Below are positions 7,365 to 16,000 of a DNA stretch of 64,000 nucleotides, one piece after another. Under the pieces are notes generated by a model. It was not told the DNA's origin. It saw only the letters and a list, made by a program, of their open reading frames with translations, and ran no database searches. The stretch is from Veillonellaceae bacterium (GTDB lineage Bacteria > Bacillota > Negativicutes > Veillonellales > Veillonellaceae). The position numbers were made by a program, and so were the translations under genes. How positions within the stretch are numbered: position 1 is the first letter of the stretch; each line of letters opens with the position of its first letter. Where the stretch lies: assembly GCA_900766245.1 (NCBI GenBank), contig CAAFUR010000021.1:1-64000 (forward strand), in the 5' to 3' direction.

Positions 7365-8303
7365 ATGAATTTTATTCGTATTATTAATCGCTTGTTCAAT
7401 GATTACCTAGCATGGATTGTGTTAGCTATGGCAGTTATCGCATTCCTAGTGCCAGAAGTATTCATGGGGGCAGCGAAACAAACAGTTCCTTTGTTACAAT
7501 TAGTTATGTTTAGCATGGGCTTAACATTAACAGGGAAAGTATTCTTAGACGTATTTAAACAACCGTGGCAAGTGATCTTGGTATCCTTGATTCAATTCTT
7601 GTGGATGCCACTAGCAGGTTGGTTAGTGGGTACCTTGTTTGGATTCCCACCAGAAATCGCCTTAGGATTTATCTTGTTAGGGGCAGCACCAGGCGGTACC
7701 GCATCCAATGTAATGACATTCTTGGCAAATGGTAATGTGCCATTGTCCGTATCTGCTACAACAGTATCCACTTTGTTGGCACCAGTGTTAACACCAATCT
7801 TCATCGTCTTATACGCAGGACAAACCGTAGATATTGCATTCTGGCCGATGTTCATGTCCATCGTGAAAATCATTGCGGTCCCAATTGCGTTGGGAATTAT
7901 TGTGAACTATTTCGTCGGTTCTCGTATTGAACCTGTGAAAGAAGTATTACCAACTGTAGGTGCCGTAGCCGTGTTAATTATCTTAGCTGGCGTCACTGCC
8001 GTTAGCCGTGATAATATCTTAGCGCATGGTGTGATGATTTTCTTGGCTTGCTTGGTGCAAAACGTGAGCGGTTATGTGGTGACATATTTCATTTGCCGTT
8101 TGTTCGGTTCTAACGTACCAGACCGTCGTGCTATGCAAATCGAAGTGGCGATGCAAAACTCTGCCTTGGCAGCTAGCTTGGCATTGAAACACTTTACACC
8201 ACAAGCAGCCGTAGCAGGCGCCGTGTTCTCCATTATCCATAACTTTACAGGATCTATCTTTGCAGGCATTTGCCGTCGCAATGATTCTAAAAGTACACAC
8301 TAA
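7365..8303 (+). CDS. Bile acid:sodium symporter (BASS/SBF) family transporter
   Basis: 312 residues with about nine to ten membrane segments. The SBF fold is recognisable from LLQLVMFSMGLTLTGKVF, GFILLGAAPGGTASNVMTFL (the conserved cation-site region, APGGxxSN) and EVAMQNSALAASLALKHF (the second cross-over motif, QNxxLA). Bacterial members move organic anions such as keto acids or sulphonates with Na+, and the exact substrate is unknown. The start has GTAGGTTAC upstream. It is a single-gene unit ending at the 8363-8414 terminator. Confidence 0.9.
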   Translation: MNFIRIINRLFNDYLAWIVLAMAVIAFLVPEVFMGAAKQTVPLLQLVMFSMGLTLTGKVFLDVFKQPWQVILVSLIQFLWMPLAGWLVGTLFGFPPEIALGFILLGAAPGGTASNVMTFLANGNVPLSVSATTVSTLLAPVLTPIFIVLYAGQTVDIAFWPMFMSIVKIIAVPIALGIIVNYFVGSRIEPVKEVLPTVGAVAVLIILAGVTAVSRDNILAHGVMIFLACLVQNVSGYVVTYFICRLFGSNVPDRRAMQIEVAMQNSALAASLALKHFTPQAAVAGAVFSIIHNFTGSIFAGICRRNDSKSTH

Positions 8304-8362
8304 TCTGAAAGTTAGGGTACTTTGGGTATTAGAGTAATTAGATAATTAAATATTTTTTAGAA

Positions 8363-8414
8363 ACGTCATGTACTTTCATAGTCTTCTATAGGATGAAAGT
8401 ATGTGGCGTTTTTT
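8363..8414 (+). terminator. Intrinsic terminator after the BASS transporter gene
   Basis: ACGTCATGTACTTTCAT pairs with ATGAAAGTATGTGGCGT, with a few mismatches, and is followed by TTTTTT. Confidence 0.85.
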
Positions 8415-8590
8415 ACTTTACTAAGAAAATGAATAAACAGATATGGCGGTATGGATCTGTTTTGAGAAAAGGATAATATAGTATAGCTATTTCCTTGTAA
8501 AATCCTAAAATAAAGTATATAATAGACTGTCGTAGTACGATTTGTACAAATGTTAGGAATATCCTACTTAAGTAGATAAAGGAGTATAGA

Positions 8591-10402
8591 ATGATTCGTG
8601 AAAATCTTCGCAATGTGGCGATTATCGCCCACGTTGACCATGGTAAAACAACATTGGTAGACGCATTGCTTAAACAAAGTCATATTTTCCGTGATAATGA
8701 AAAAGTTGCTGAGCGTGTAATGGACTCTAACGACTTAGAACGTGAAAGAGGGATTACAATCCTTTCCAAAAACACAGCAGTTATGCATAACGATGTAAAA
8801 ATCAATATCGTGGACACACCAGGCCATGCTGACTTCGGTGGTGAAGTAGAACGTGTATTGAACATGGTTGATGGCGTATTGTTATTGGTGGACTCTTTCG
8901 AAGGTCCAATGCCACAAACTAAATACGTATTGCGCAAAGCTTTGGAACAAGGGTTGAAACCAATCGTGGTAATCAACAAAATTGACCGTCCAGACCAACG
9001 TGTTCATGAAGTAGAAGACGAAGTATTAGAATTGTTCATGGAACTAGAAGCAGACGATGATCAATTGGACTTCCCTGTGGTGTACGCATCTGCTCGTGAT
9101 GGAATTGCAAAAGCATCCATGGAAGACGATTCCACAGATATGACGGCATTATTCGATGTATTGATCAAAGAAATTCCAGCTCCAGAAGGCGATATCGATG
9201 GTCCATTGCAGTTCATGGTTACTACCCTTGACTATGATGATTTCGTAGGTAAAATTGCCGTAGGCCGTATCGTTCGTGGTCGTATGAAACCAAACCAACA
9301 AGTGGTGTTGATGAATGGTGAAAGCACTCGTAAAGGCAAAATCGGTCGTGTGTACACATACAATGGTTTGAATCGTGTAGAAACTGATGAAGCGGGCATG
9401 GGCGATATCATCGCTTTCGTAGGTATTGATGACATCAATATCGGTGAAACAGTGGCGGATGCAGAAAATCCAGAAGCACTACCAACCATCTCCATCGACG
9501 AACCAACATTGTCCATGATGTTCTCCGTTAATAACTCTCCATTCGCAGGTCGTGAAGGTGACTATGTAACAAGTCGCCATTTACGTGATCGTTTGTTTAA
9601 AGAAGTAGAAACAAACGTATCTATGCGTGTAGAAGAAACAGACTCTCCAGACTCTTTCAAAGTATCTGGTCGTGGCGAATTGCATTTGGCAGTATTGATC
9701 GAAACAATGCGCCGTGAAGGTTACGAATTACAAGTAGGTAAACCTCGTGTAATTTTCAAAGAAATCAATGGCCAAAAATGTGAACCATTAGAACATTTAA
9801 CAATCGATGTACCACAAGAGTTTATGGGCGCTGTTATGGAAAACTTAGGCGTTCGTAAAGCGGAGTTGATCAACATGGTTGAATTAGCTGGTTATTTACG
9901 TATGGAATTCGTAGTACCTGCTCGTGGTTTGATTGGTTTCCGTGCACAATTCTTAACAGCTACAAAAGGTAATGGTATCATGAACCATGTATTCCATGGC
10001 TATGCACCATACAAAGGAGATATCCCAGGCCGTACGCGCGGTGCTTTAGTAGCTTTCGAAGACGGTGAAACTACACCATATGGCTTGAACTCTGTACAAG
10101 ACCGTGGTACTTTATTCTTGGGTGCTAACGTGCCAGTATACACAGGTCAAATTATCGGTGAAAACGCTCGTGAAAACGACATGGACGTAAACCCTAACAA
10201 AAAGAAACATGTTACTAACATGCGTTCTAGCTCCTCTGATGAGGCAGTTCGTTTAACACCTCCACGTATCTTCAGCTTGGAACAAGCCTTAGAGTGGATC
10301 AACGATGATGAATTGGTAGAAGTAACACCGGAAAACATTCGTATGCGTAAAGCGATCTTGGATCGTTCTGCTCGTGCGAAAGCAGCAAAAGCAGGAAAAT
10401 AA
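8591..10402 (+). CDS. typA: Ribosome-associated GTPase TypA/BipA
   Basis: 603 residues, the standard length. It is a translational GTPase related to EF-G that helps 50S assembly and stress adaptation. GTPase motifs: AHVDHGKTTL near residue 10, RERGITI, DTPGHADFGGE and NKIDR. EF-G-like domains III and V and the TypA-specific C-terminal domain (ENARENDMDVNPNKKKH, LEQALEWINDDELVEVTP) follow. The start ATG is preceded by AAAGGAGTATAG. It is a single gene. The intergenic stretch upstream holds the BASS terminator and an undistinguished AT-rich leader. Confidence 0.98.
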   Translation: MIRENLRNVAIIAHVDHGKTTLVDALLKQSHIFRDNEKVAERVMDSNDLERERGITILSKNTAVMHNDVKINIVDTPGHADFGGEVERVLNMVDGVLLLVDSFEGPMPQTKYVLRKALEQGLKPIVVINKIDRPDQRVHEVEDEVLELFMELEADDDQLDFPVVYASARDGIAKASMEDDSTDMTALFDVLIKEIPAPEGDIDGPLQFMVTTLDYDDFVGKIAVGRIVRGRMKPNQQVVLMNGESTRKGKIGRVYTYNGLNRVETDEAGMGDIIAFVGIDDINIGETVADAENPEALPTISIDEPTLSMMFSVNNSPFAGREGDYVTSRHLRDRLFKEVETNVSMRVEETDSPDSFKVSGRGELHLAVLIETMRREGYELQVGKPRVIFKEINGQKCEPLEHLTIDVPQEFMGAVMENLGVRKAELINMVELAGYLRMEFVVPARGLIGFRAQFLTATKGNGIMNHVFHGYAPYKGDIPGRTRGALVAFEDGETTPYGLNSVQDRGTLFLGANVPVYTGQIIGENARENDMDVNPNKKKHVTNMRSSSSDEAVRLTPPRIFSLEQALEWINDDELVEVTPENIRMRKAILDRSARAKAAKAGK

Positions 10403-10489
10403 TTACATATGCTATATGGAGTAATTCCATTGAAAGACTTAGCTTCTATCTCTCATGAAACAAGGCTGGAGTTTATAAGGTAATTATGA

Positions 10490-10495
10490 TATACT
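10490..10495 (+). promoter_or_regulatory. Candidate -10 box for the 10.5 kb antitoxin RNA
   Basis: TATACT at 10490-10495 lies about 8 bases upstream of the proposed RNA. The -35 region is poor. Confidence 0.4.
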
Positions 10496-10501
10496 ATAGC
10501 T

Positions 10502-10585
10502 AGATAAAGAGTAAATGCAGATGTATTCTGTATGGTCAAAAAAGCAATCCCCCTAAGGAGTCCAAGACCTTAGGGGGTTCTTGCA
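10502..10585 (+). ncRNA. Candidate type I antitoxin RNA (partner of the Fst-like toxin)
   Basis: A short plus-strand transcript is proposed from the TATACT box at 10490 to the terminator at 10544-10584. It contains AGTAAATGCA...TTCTGTATGGTCA (10510-10538), a near copy of 10690-10712, where the same bases are the complement of the toxin start region on the minus strand. The RNA would therefore pair with the toxin translation start (about 20 of 23 bases, with a 6-base insertion) as well as with the shared terminator. This is the logic of RNA II of the par/fst locus of plasmid pAD1. Boundaries are inferred. Confidence 0.55.
10544..10584. terminator. Bidirectional terminator shared by toxin and antitoxin RNAs
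   Basis: Ten-base perfect arms CCCCCTAAGG (10549-10558) and CCTTAGGGGG (10568-10577). The minus-strand side has a strong T run (10538-10543). The plus-strand side has a weaker one (TTCTTGCATTATT). It also closes the typA transcript. Confidence 0.9.
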
Positions 10586-10622
10586 TTATTACACTAATGC
10601 TAGAGTGAGGGTAGTTGCCTAA

Positions 10623-10700
10623 TTATTCCTTATCTAACCATTTGCAAATATAGTAAGCTACTACACTTGCCAAAATAGAGAGAATAAAAAGTAAATGCAT
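10623..10700 (-). CDS. Fst-like small membrane peptide, candidate type I toxin
   Basis: The 25-residue peptide MHLLFILSILASVVAYYICK-WLDKE (hyphen added) has one hydrophobic helix (residues 2-18) and a charged tail KWLDKE, the plan of Fst/Ldr-type membrane toxins. It is too short for most gene finders. The start at 10700 lies about 14 bases after an AAAGGGGGGGTG site. An ATG seven bases upstream opens a different 14-codon frame and may be a decoy. The message would begin near 10746 (extended -10 TGCTATAAT) and end at the 10544-10584 terminator, about 200 nt. Its 5' GTTGCC and 3' GGCAAC are complementary. Family similarity is from memory. Confidence 0.6.
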   Translation of the reverse strand: MHLLFILSILASVVAYYICKWLDKE

Positions 10701-10752
10701 TCCATATAGTCACCCCCCCTTTCCGTTGCAGATTGGGGTAGGCAACAATTTT

Positions 10753-10758
10753 ATTATA
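10753..10758 (-). promoter_or_regulatory. Extended -10 promoter of the Fst-like toxin
   Basis: On the minus strand TGC precedes TATAAT (10758-10753), an extended -10 element. No good -35 is needed or seen. Confidence 0.65.
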
Positions 10759-10954
10759 GCAGATTTTTTCATAAAACATATAAAAGCACAGAAGGCAGAT
10801 TCTGTGCTTTTTGTTATGTAAAGATATTTTATTGAAGTTCAATTGTTGTAGTAAGAGTTTTTTATCTACTGAAGTCTTTAGATGTATTCTTTTAATTGTC
10901 CTGGAGGTTGTCTTTTTTGTACATATTTTCTCGTTCCATTAGGTTTCTCCTATG

Positions 10955-10978
10955 AAAAAAGCCGAGACAAGTCTCGGC
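10955..10978 (-). terminator. Terminator of the symmetric RNA
   Basis: GCCGAGAC (10961-10968) / GTCTCGGC (10971-10978), with six T on the minus strand at 10955-10960. Confidence 0.9.
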
Positions 10979-10999
10979 ACTATAGATATAAATAAGTAT

Positions 11000-11105
11000 A
11001 TCGTTGGTGGGAATCACCACACTCACAGGTTCTCGCTTTTCGATGTACCATATATACATCGCTGGTGGGAATCACCACACTTACAGGTTCTCGCTTTTCG
11101 ATATA
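11000..11105 (-). repeat. Tandem 48 bp repeats inside the symmetric RNA
   Basis: Two copies, period 58, differing at about four positions. Each begins ATCG and ends CGAT. Not a CRISPR: there are only two units, a 10-base spacer and an internal hairpin. Confidence 0.85.
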
Positions 11106-11118
11106 CTTTTATGTTCAA

Positions 11119-11147
11119 ATACTAACATACAAAAAATAAGATGTCAA
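11119..11147 (-). promoter_or_regulatory. Promoter of the symmetric RNA
   Basis: Minus strand TTGACA (11147-11142), 17-base spacer, TAGTAT (11124-11119) with an upstream TG, giving a predicted start near 11112. Confidence 0.75.
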
Positions 11148-11257
11148 ATATAGTTTGCAATATTTTTTCTGTTTTTAGATATTAGTTAATTTTTAATACT
11201 GTAACACTTGGATAGAAACAATAAATGCCCTAGTATACGCAATCTATTGGGAGTTAC

Positions 11258-11434
11258 TTAACTTCTTGTTTTTCGGATTAATATTCTCATTTCAGTAAGT
11301 ACAATAGCTCGGGCTTTTGGATCTAATCGTTTGAATAATTGCATAGTATATGCTTCATCTAGTCGTCCGGTTTTTAATATTGTAGCTTGTAATATGGAAT
11401 TAGAGCCATTTATGAGTGATGTGGGCGTTGTATT
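11258..11434 (-). pseudogene. Gene remnant, unrecognised
   Basis: A 58-codon minus-strand frame lies between stops with no start codon. Its translation ends LDEAYTMQLFKRLDPKARAI then VLTEMRILIRKTRS. The composition is protein-like and the frame lies inside otherwise non-coding sequence, so it is probably the 3' end of a decayed gene. A second short remnant (QKRQPPGQLKEYI, minus, about 10876-10945) lies on the other side of the symmetric RNA. I cannot name either family. Confidence 0.35.
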
Positions 11435-11506
11435 TTATAGGGGTGAAAGCCTATAATAGGTAATGAGTTACATGTGATTAATGATAGAGGAGATACAGGA
11501 GACAGG

Positions 11507-12373
11507 ATGAAAGAACTTCGTACGCTACCGGATGGTACCATTACTTACGAACTACATAGAAAAGGAGTGAAGAACATGAATCTTCGTGTCACCACCAGTG
11601 GTGTGGTGCGAGTGTCTGCCTCTCCTCGTGTCCCCTTAGGAATGATTGAAGAGTTTATCTGTCGTCATCGAGCTTTCATTGAAAAAGCACTGCAAAATCG
11701 AAAAAGCAGAGGCGGTCATCCGATGGTACCTGCTGTAGATACAGAAATCATGGTGATGGGTAAGATATATCGAGTAGTACAGGAGAAACCACATACCGTA
11801 TCTGCTTATTTGGAAAGATCATTACAGGATAGTTCACGACAGGACGGTCTAGTAAGAGGCAATCTGTTCAAAGATAAACCGTTCCGAGATTACTCGTCAA
11901 AAGAGGGAATATCACAAGGTAGATTGTTGCAAGGTACATCATCTGCTTATGCAGTAACAGTACTAGAGGATATATTGCTAGCACGCTATCCAAGTGACCC
12001 TAACGTCCTAGATGCTAGCAAAGTAGAACGGATGTGGCTTACCTTTTGGAAAACCCTAGGTCAGGGTTTTATGGAGAAGCTAGCACAACAAGTGCATGAT
12101 GAGTTTCAACAAGCGGGGTATACGGTACCGACACCGATCTTGCGCTTGCGATATATGACGAGCCGTTGGGGATCTTGTATGCCTTTCAAAGAAACGATTA
12201 CCATGAATACTCGCTTGCTATTAGGGCCTACGGAGTTTGCTCACTATGTGATGGTCCATGAATTTGCCCATTTTATCGAGGCGAACCATTCATCACGCTT
12301 TTACAAGGTCATGAGTGATGTGTTGCCGAACTGGCAACAAGTGAAAGCGGAGATGAAGGCATATTATACATAA
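11507..12373 (+). CDS. YgjP-type (DUF45, M48-like) zinc metallopeptidase
   Basis: 288 residues from the ATG at 11507, which has AGGAGACAGG directly upstream. A GTG at 11474 would add 11 residues without a ribosome site. The N-terminus (LRVTTSGVVRVSASPRVPL, residue 26 on) and the C-terminal part (LRYMTSRWGSCMPFKETITM, then VMVHEFAHFIEANHSSRFY) match the family. The zinc site is HEFAH plus a downstream H. Between residues about 95 and 150 is an unusual polar insertion (DSSRQDGLVRGNLFKDKP...) rich in S, R, Q and G. The function of the family is not settled. It is a single gene ending at a terminator. Confidence 0.88.
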   Translation: MKELRTLPDGTITYELHRKGVKNMNLRVTTSGVVRVSASPRVPLGMIEEFICRHRAFIEKALQNRKSRGGHPMVPAVDTEIMVMGKIYRVVQEKPHTVSAYLERSLQDSSRQDGLVRGNLFKDKPFRDYSSKEGISQGRLLQGTSSAYAVTVLEDILLARYPSDPNVLDASKVERMWLTFWKTLGQGFMEKLAQQVHDEFQQAGYTVPTPILRLRYMTSRWGSCMPFKETITMNTRLLLGPTEFAHYVMVHEFAHFIEANHSSRFYKVMSDVLPNWQQVKAEMKAYYT

Positions 12374-12421
12374 ATTTGCCTAGCATTGATGTACCAAGCA
12401 GTAACATGTATCAAATAAAAC

Positions 12422-12463
12422 AATGCCTGTGTAATTGGCTGTGCGAATTACATAGGCATTTTT
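12422..12463 (+). terminator. Intrinsic terminator after the metallopeptidase gene
   Basis: AATGCCTGTGTAATT pairs with AATTACATAGGCATT and is followed by T residues. Confidence 0.85.
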
Positions 12464-12582
12464 AAGTTTGAAAGCATCCAATAATCGACAGGTGTCAAAC
12501 GCTTTCACAGTACACTGGAAAGAGTAATGTATGCTATAATATAAGATACAAATAGAATTTGTTACGTTAGTAAGGAGGGCCC

Positions 12583-15500
12583 ATGAGACCATTTGTACAT
12601 CTGCATAGTCATAGTGAATATAGCCTCATTGATGGCATTAGCCGATTGCCACAAATGGTGAGTCGTGCGAAAGAACTCAATATGCCTGCCCTAGCGTTAA
12701 CGGACCATGGTAATATGTATGGAGCCATATATTTTTATAAAGAGGCCATGGCACAAGGTATCAAACCCATCTTAGGATGCGAAGTGTATGTGACCGAAGG
12801 CAGTCGTTTTGACCGCCCTGAAGGTAAGACCTATGAACGATTAAAGCATTTAATTCTCTTAGCAGAAACCATGGAAGGATACGAAAATATTGTAAAAATT
12901 GTATCTAAATCCTCTACAGAAGGGTTCTACCGCAAGCCGCGTGCTGATCGAGATTTGCTATCTACCTACAACAAAGGAATCATCGCTTTGAGTGCTTGTA
13001 TTGCAGGAGAAATTCCGCAACTGATTTTACAGGACAACATTGAGGGCGCTCATCGTGCTTTGGAATGGTACTTAGAAACCTATGGAAAGGATAACTTTTT
13101 CCTAGAAGTTCAAAATCATGGAGATCCGAAGGAATTGCGGGTCCAAGATGTATTAGTAGAGATGGCTGAGCAGTACGGTGTGGGACTTGTATGTTCTAAT
13201 GACTTTCACTATGTCTATGCAGACGATGCGGAAGCTCACGATATTAAGGTATGTATTGCTACGGGGGCAAGGCGCAATGATGTAGAGCGCATGAAGTTTT
13301 TCAGTAATGAGTTTTACATGAAAAGCGGCGATGAAATGGAAGAACTCTTTGGACATATTCCAGAGGCATTGGATAATACATTGAAAATTGCGGAACGTTG
13401 CCATGTAGAGTTCAATTTTGATGCGCACCACTTGCCGAAATTTGATGTACCAGAAGGGGAAACAGCACATTCTTACTTGCGTAAAGTGTGTGAGTCCTAT
13501 ATTCCTCAATTCTATCCGGAGGTAACACCGGTATTACAAGAGCGACTCGATTATGAGTTAGGTGTTATTAGTCGCATGGGCTTTGAAGATTATTTCCTCA
13601 TCGTTTGGGACTATGTTAAATATGCACGTGAACATGGGGTACTAGTAGGACCAGGCCGTGGTAGTGCGGCAGGTTCAGTGGTAGCCTACTTATTAGGGAT
13701 TACAGGTCTAGATCCTATTAAATACGATTTGCTCTTTGAACGGTTCTTGAATCCAGAGCGGGTAAGCATGCCCGATATCGATATCGACTTTTGCTATGAA
13801 ACGCGCAATAAGGTCATCGACTATGTGACAGAAAAATATGGACAAGAGCGAGTAGCGCAAATTATTACCTTTGGTACCGAAGCGGCTCGTGCTGTTATTC
13901 GTGACGTAGGTCGTGTCCTAGATATGCCTTTGCCAGAGGTGAATCGACTAGCTAAGATGATTCCTAATGAATTGGGCATTACGTTAAAAAAAGCTTTAGA
14001 AGTAAAAGAACTCAAAGATTTGTATGATACAGACGAATCCGTAAAAGAATTATTTGATCTTTGCTTGCGTTTAGAAGGCATTGCGAGAAACTCCTCTACC
14101 CATGCGGCGGGGGTCGTAATTTCAGCAGCACCATTAGATGAGTATGTGCCGGTACAAAATTCCAATGAAGATGGTTTTGTCACGCAATATGATAAAGACA
14201 ATATCGAAGAACTAGGCCTATTGAAGATGGACTTTTTGGGACTTCGCACGTTGACTGTAATGGGCGAGGCACTGCGCTTGATTAAAGAAAATCACGGTAT
14301 CGACTTAGACTTGGATGCCATCCCATTAGATGACAAGGCTTCCTGTGAAATCTTATGTAAAGGTGAAACAGCAGGGGTTTTCCAGTTAGAATCGGAAGGG
14401 ATTACAAAATTAGTAATGGATTTGAAGCCAGAACATTTTGAAGATTTAATTCCTTTAGTGGCCCTCTATCGTCCGGGACCGTTGGGATCGGGCATGGTAG
14501 AAGATTTCATCAAGCGTCGTCACAAAGAAAAAGAAGTAACCTATTTACATCCTATATTAGAGCCTATTTTAGAGGATACATTTGGGGTTATCCTATACCA
14601 AGAACAAGTTATGCAGATTGCCTCTGCTATGGGGGGATTCTCCTTGGGGCAAGCGGATTTAATGCGCCGTGCCATGGGTAAGAAAAAGGAATCGGTACTG
14701 AAAGCACAACGAGATTCCTTTGTAACTGGTTCTGTGAATAATGGTATTGATGAGAAATTGGCTAATGAAGTATTTGATCTCTTGCTATATTTCGCAGGTT
14801 ATGGATTTAATAAATCTCACTCTGCTGCTTATGCCTACATTGCATATCAAACGGCGTATCTGAAAGCCCATTATTTCCCAGAGTTTATGGCAGCTACTAT
14901 GACAAGCTTTATGGGTAATATGGATAAAATGACGAATTACATCAATGTGTGTAAAGCGAAACAAGTGGCTGTATTAGGACCAGATATCAACCATTCAGAG
15001 CGTATGTTTACCGTACAAAATGGACAAATTCGTTTTGGTTTAGGTGGTATCAAACATGTAGGTGATAATGCGATCGAAGAATTGCTAGCAGAACGTAAGG
15101 CAAATGGGCAATTTACATCCATTGTTGATTTCTGCGAACGTATACCATACCGTGTGGTCAATAAGCGTTTGTTGGAAAGTTTAATCCGATGCGGGGCTAT
15201 GGATTCTTTCAAAGAAAATCGAAATCAGCTGTTACAGATTTATGAACAAGCCCAAGGAATTGGTTCTAAAGGGCAAAAAAATAGTGCTTTAGGAGCGGTG
15301 AGCCTCTTTGCGGAGGCAGAGGAAATGGAAACGATCCATGTTCCAGACATGCCAGACTTGCCTAAAGAATTAAAGCTGAAAGATGAAAAGGAATATACAG
15401 GATTTTATATTACGGGCCATCCTTTAGATGCCTACCGTGATGAATTGGAAGGACTATTTCAATTAGGGAGATTAGCAGAAAATCCAGAGGATTTTGATGG

Positions 15501-15990
15501 CAAAACTGTTACCATTGGTGGATTGATTACGGAAAAAGTGGATCGATTAACGAAGGCAAAACAGGAAAAAATGTGCACCTTAACCTTGGAAGATTTCACA
15601 GGCACCGTACAAGTAGTAGTATTCCCACAAGGGTATCAAAAAAGTCATATGCTATTGCAACGAGATGGTGTGGTAGCTATCGAGGGACGCATTGATGCGG
15701 ATGAAAAAGGTGTGCAATGCATTGCTAGTTCCGTACAATTATTGAAAGTAGAATATGATAGAGTACGACAGATTCGTATTCATATTGATACAGCTCATGA
15801 TACACCGCAAGTGAGCCAACAATTACAAAAGCTGTTGCAAGAATTACAAGGAGATACACCAGTCACTCTATTCTTGCAACGTCAAAAACGCGGCTTAGCG
15901 GTGAACCGTAGTTTTTATTTCACCCCATCAAAAGAATCTATTGGGCGTGTGCAAGCCTTACTAGGGGCCAATGCAGTAGAGTTACTATAA
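12583..15990 (+). CDS. dnaE: DNA polymerase III subunit alpha (DnaE)
   Basis: The replicative polymerase catalytic subunit, 1135 residues. The N-terminal PHP domain begins HLHSHSEYSLIDG (H6, H8, H10). The palm contains GPGRGSAAGSVVAYLLG and the catalytic aspartates PDIDIDF (D398, D400, D402). The HhH and OB-fold (VTIGGLITEKVDR) domains lie in the C-terminal third. It is the DnaE1-like class without an inserted exonuclease. The start ATG follows TAAGGAGGGCCC, and an extended -10 (TGCTATAAT) lies at about 12533-12541. pyk follows after 10 bases, then a Bax inhibitor gene, so the three form one operon. Confidence 0.98.
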   Translation: MRPFVHLHSHSEYSLIDGISRLPQMVSRAKELNMPALALTDHGNMYGAIYFYKEAMAQGIKPILGCEVYVTEGSRFDRPEGKTYERLKHLILLAETMEGYENIVKIVSKSSTEGFYRKPRADRDLLSTYNKGIIALSACIAGEIPQLILQDNIEGAHRALEWYLETYGKDNFFLEVQNHGDPKELRVQDVLVEMAEQYGVGLVCSNDFHYVYADDAEAHDIKVCIATGARRNDVERMKFFSNEFYMKSGDEMEELFGHIPEALDNTLKIAERCHVEFNFDAHHLPKFDVPEGETAHSYLRKVCESYIPQFYPEVTPVLQERLDYELGVISRMGFEDYFLIVWDYVKYAREHGVLVGPGRGSAAGSVVAYLLGITGLDPIKYDLLFERFLNPERVSMPDIDIDFCYETRNKVIDYVTEKYGQERVAQIITFGTEAARAVIRDVGRVLDMPLPEVNRLAKMIPNELGITLKKALEVKELKDLYDTDESVKELFDLCLRLEGIARNSSTHAAGVVISAAPLDEYVPVQNSNEDGFVTQYDKDNIEELGLLKMDFLGLRTLTVMGEALRLIKENHGIDLDLDAIPLDDKASCEILCKGETAGVFQLESEGITKLVMDLKPEHFEDLIPLVALYRPGPLGSGMVEDFIKRRHKEKEVTYLHPILEPILEDTFGVILYQEQVMQIASAMGGFSLGQADLMRRAMGKKKESVLKAQRDSFVTGSVNNGIDEKLANEVFDLLLYFAGYGFNKSHSAAYAYIAYQTAYLKAHYFPEFMAATMTSFMGNMDKMTNYINVCKAKQVAVLGPDINHSERMFTVQNGQIRFGLGGIKHVGDNAIEELLAERKANGQFTSIVDFCERIPYRVVNKRLLESLIRCGAMDSFKENRNQLLQIYEQAQGIGSKGQKNSALGAVSLFAEAEEMETIHVPDMPDLPKELKLKDEKEYTGFYITGHPLDAYRDELEGLFQLGRLAENPEDFDGKTVTIGGLITEKVDRLTKAKQEKMCTLTLEDFTGTVQVVVFPQGYQKSHMLLQRDGVVAIEGRIDADEKGVQCIASSVQLLKVEYDRVRQIRIHIDTAHDTPQVSQQLQKLLQELQGDTPVTLFLQRQKRGLAVNRSFYFTPSKESIGRVQALLGANAVELL

Positions 15991-16000
15991 GGAGATAGAA

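Larger units (their letters stand above)
10510..10712 (+). repeat. Direct repeats DRa/DRb of the toxin locus
   Basis: DRa 10510-10538 and DRb 10690-10712 share AGTAAATGCA and TTCxxTATxGTCA, separated in DRa by six extra bases. One lies in the antitoxin RNA, the other over the toxin start codon. Confidence 0.7.
10954..11112 (-). ncRNA. Free-standing RNA with two near-identical domains, unknown class
   Basis: About 158 nt between a consensus promoter (11119-11147) and an intrinsic terminator (10955-10978), with no convincing reading frame. Two 48-base copies (11000-11047 and 11058-11105, about 44 identical) are separated by 10 bases. Each copy holds a small hairpin (TGGTG loop CACCA) and a conserved single-stranded block AAAAGCGAGAACCTGT. 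The whole is closed by an outer stem (AAGTATATCG/CGATATACTT), and the copies are joined by a central hairpin (CGATGTA/TACATCG). The fold is thus symmetric, with two equal arms facing each other. I do not recognise it as a known riboswitch, 6S RNA or type III antitoxin. Confidence 0.6.

Noticed and set aside
10630..10842. 70-codon minus-strand reading frame overlapping the Fst-like toxin
   Set aside because: It spans the toxin promoter and has no ribosome site. The 25-codon frame at 10623-10700 explains the region better.
11000..11105. Two spaced repeats as a CRISPR remnant
   Set aside because: The spacer is only 10 bases, the unit is 48 bases with internal hairpin, and the pair lies inside a promoter-to-terminator unit. 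No cas gene is near.
10954..11112. Symmetric RNA as type III antitoxin (ToxI-like) or 6S RNA
   Set aside because: No ToxN-type endonuclease gene follows, and the sequence lacks the long GC-closed duplex with central bubble expected of 6S RNA.
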